Positions 6,091 through 7,001 of a stretch of 7,001 nt of DNA are shown piece after piece. The notes under the pieces were generated by a model. That model was not told the DNA's origin, searched no databases, and saw only the letters and a list, made by a program, of their open reading frames with translations. The DNA is taken from contig CAZVLE010000045.1 in assembly GCA_964627855.1 (NCBI GenBank), positions 1 to 7,001 on the forward strand. Direction: 5' to 3'. The number at the start of each line of letters is the position of its first letter. Position 1 is the stretch's first letter. The translations under genes were made by a program, and so were the position numbers. Origin of the DNA: CAZVLE01 sp964627855. Its GTDB lineage: Bacteria; Bacillota; Dethiobacteria; DTU022.

Positions 6091-6207
6091 TTAATGCTTT
6101 TTTAAAATATAAATATGCCGGCAGAGAATCGGGTTCACAGCGGGAATCTCTTCCCCGCAAGGGCAGGGGGATTCCAGATCGGAATGGGGATGATCGCAGT
6201 TTTTCAC
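6091..6207 (-). CDS. Hypothetical 38-residue Cys/His-rich peptide overlapping the glycosyltransferase stop
   Basis: I do not recognise this frame. It starts at GTG (6207-6205), which shares one base with the glycosyltransferase TAG stop (TAGTG), an arrangement typical of translational coupling, and ends at TAA 6091-6093. The 38 residues contain four Cys (4, 15, 17, 29) and four His (6, 8, 31, 38), arranged as CDHPH, CPCGEE and CRH, and end in a basic tail ILKKH. The CPCG pair resembles a zinc knuckle; metal binding is inference. Against it: there is no clear ribosome binding site before the GTG, the frame is short, and no homologue is known to me. For it: it exactly fills the gap up to the terminator hairpin at 6047-6068. 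It could also be a chance frame. Confidence 0.35.
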   Translation of the reverse strand: MKNCDHPHSDLESPCPCGEEIPAVNPILCRHIYILKKH

Positions 6208-7001
6208 TATCTCGATAGATCCAGGTAGCGCTTAGCGATATTACCCCAGGAAAAATGCTCTTCCGCCAGCCTATGGGCCTTCTGGGCCAGTTGATTCCTC
6301 TCATCTTCAGTTTTCCCTTCCATGTAAGCAAGCACGGAATTTATGTTGGCAGCCAGGCCGGGAACGAGGTTTTCGTCCAGGGTAAGATGCCTGATTCCTG
6401 CTGAGGCAAAAATATCGCGGAAGCTATTTTCATAGATATCAACTACATCAGCAAAACCTGAATGGTAAGTTTGCACCGGAAAAACTCCACAGGCCAGGGC
6501 TTCGACTCCTACAAGGCCAAAGGATTCAGGAAAAATGGAGGGGGCGACGGTAACATCAGCGCAGGGTATCAGCAGCCTGAGCTGTTCATGATCCATGATG
6601 CCTGTGAAAATAACCTGCTGGCCGATTCTGTCCTTACAGGCCCTGCGGTAACGGGCGGCTGTTTGTTCATCTGCCAGTACCCTGGACAGCCCATTATGGT
6701 ATAGATTGTGTCCTGCTCTATCCCCACCTGTAGAACCTGGCAGTTTGAGTATCTCAAGGGCCAGGTCAATGCGGCCCTGGTCAAGTAGCCCAACCAGGGC
6801 TTCTAAGTATTCCCTGGCGGCACCGAAGCCTACCAGAATCAAACGGGTACGAGGATGGTTTTCCAGCACCAGGGGCATGGCCGTCAGCAAAAGGTGAATG
6901 CCCTTTGTCCACAGGTATTTACCATAATAGAGAACCACTTTTTCATTTATCCAGTCAATATCTGCCAGGTTGTCAGCTGTATCCTGATCGGGAGCCCAGA
7001 T
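6207..7001 (-). CDS. GT4 family glycosyltransferase (group 1), 5' partial
   Basis: The frame is open through the right edge, so the N-terminal acceptor domain is missing and 264 C-terminal residues are visible; the GTG at 6938 is internal. Numbered from the edge, VVLYYGKYLWTKGIHLLLTA (22-41) opens the nucleotide-sugar-binding Rossmann domain, RLILVGFG (52-59) follows, then VIFTGIMDHEQL. The catalytic EX7E motif is ESFGLVGVE in the segment VAPSIFPESFGLVGVEALAC, with the usual following G and P positions (GVFPVQ). Between the GFG and FTG strands lies an insert of roughly 70 residues, longer than in many GT4 enzymes. Such enzymes use an activated sugar donor to extend lipids, polysaccharides or small molecules in the cytoplasm; donor and acceptor cannot be told from this part. 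It ends in YLDLSR with TAG and converges on the plus-strand operon. Confidence 0.9.
   Translation of the reverse strand: MWAPDQDTADNLADIDWINEKVVLYYGKYLWTKGIHLLLTAMPLVLENHPRTRLILVGFGAAREYLEALVGLLDQGRIDLALEILKLPGSTGGDRAGHNLYHNGLSRVLADEQTAARYRRACKDRIGQQVIFTGIMDHEQLRLLIPCADVTVAPSIFPESFGLVGVEALACGVFPVQTYHSGFADVVDIYENSFRDIFASAGIRHLTLDENLVPGLAANINSVLAYMEGKTEDERNQLAQKAHRLAEEHFSWGNIAKRYLDLSR

Noticed and set aside
6142..6185. GGAATC/GATTCC and ATTCC/GGAAT inverted repeats as a terminator after the glycosyltransferase
   Set aside because: The stems are short and bulged and have no T-tract on either strand. The sequence lies within the small Cys/His-rich frame, and the hairpin at 6047-6068 is a better terminator.

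Overview
The window looks like a chromosomal segment of a low-to-moderate GC Gram-positive anaerobe, most likely a clostridial (Firmicutes) lineage. The clues are strong AGGAGG-type ribosome binding sites at most starts, a TTG start on the ABC ATPase gene, a perfect TTGACA-17-TATAAT promoter, a YtrA-type GntR/ABC operon of the kind described in Bacillus, and a corrinoid-dependent methyltransferase pair typical of acetogens and related anaerobes. The taxonomic call is inference from style and gene content only.

Layout. (1) Bases 1-1107, plus strand: the 3' part of a polytopic membrane acyltransferase of the DUF1624/HGSNAT type, cut by the left edge. (2) 1108-1496: a non-coding stretch rich in small inverted repeats, with a candidate promoter and a leader hairpin just before the next ribosome binding site. 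(3) 1497-3241: a two-gene operon encoding a UroD-like methyltransferase and a MtaC/MtbC-type corrinoid protein. Together they would move a methyl group between an unknown substrate and protein-bound cobalamin. (4) 3242-3651: an intergenic region with a weak terminator candidate, then the consensus promoter and a perfect palindrome placed where a repressor would block transcription. (5) 3652-6041: a compact operon of YtrA-subfamily GntR repressor, ABC ATPase, ABC-2 permease and a YbjQ-family protein. The palindrome is probably the repressor's own operator, making the operon self-regulated and induced by an unknown signal. (6) 6042-7001: a convergent minus-strand unit with a GT4 glycosyltransferase cut by the right edge and, overlapping its stop codon, an unrecognised 38-residue Cys/His-rich reading frame. 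A hairpin at 6047-6068 lies between the convergent units and is best placed as the minus-strand terminator.

No tRNA, rRNA, CRISPR array, insertion sequence or phage gene is visible. The points most worth a second look are the non-canonical metal site of the methyltransferase, the small Cys/His-rich frame, the YbjQ gene attached to a Ytr-type operon, and the structured leader before the methyltransferase operon. None amounts to a demonstrated new system.
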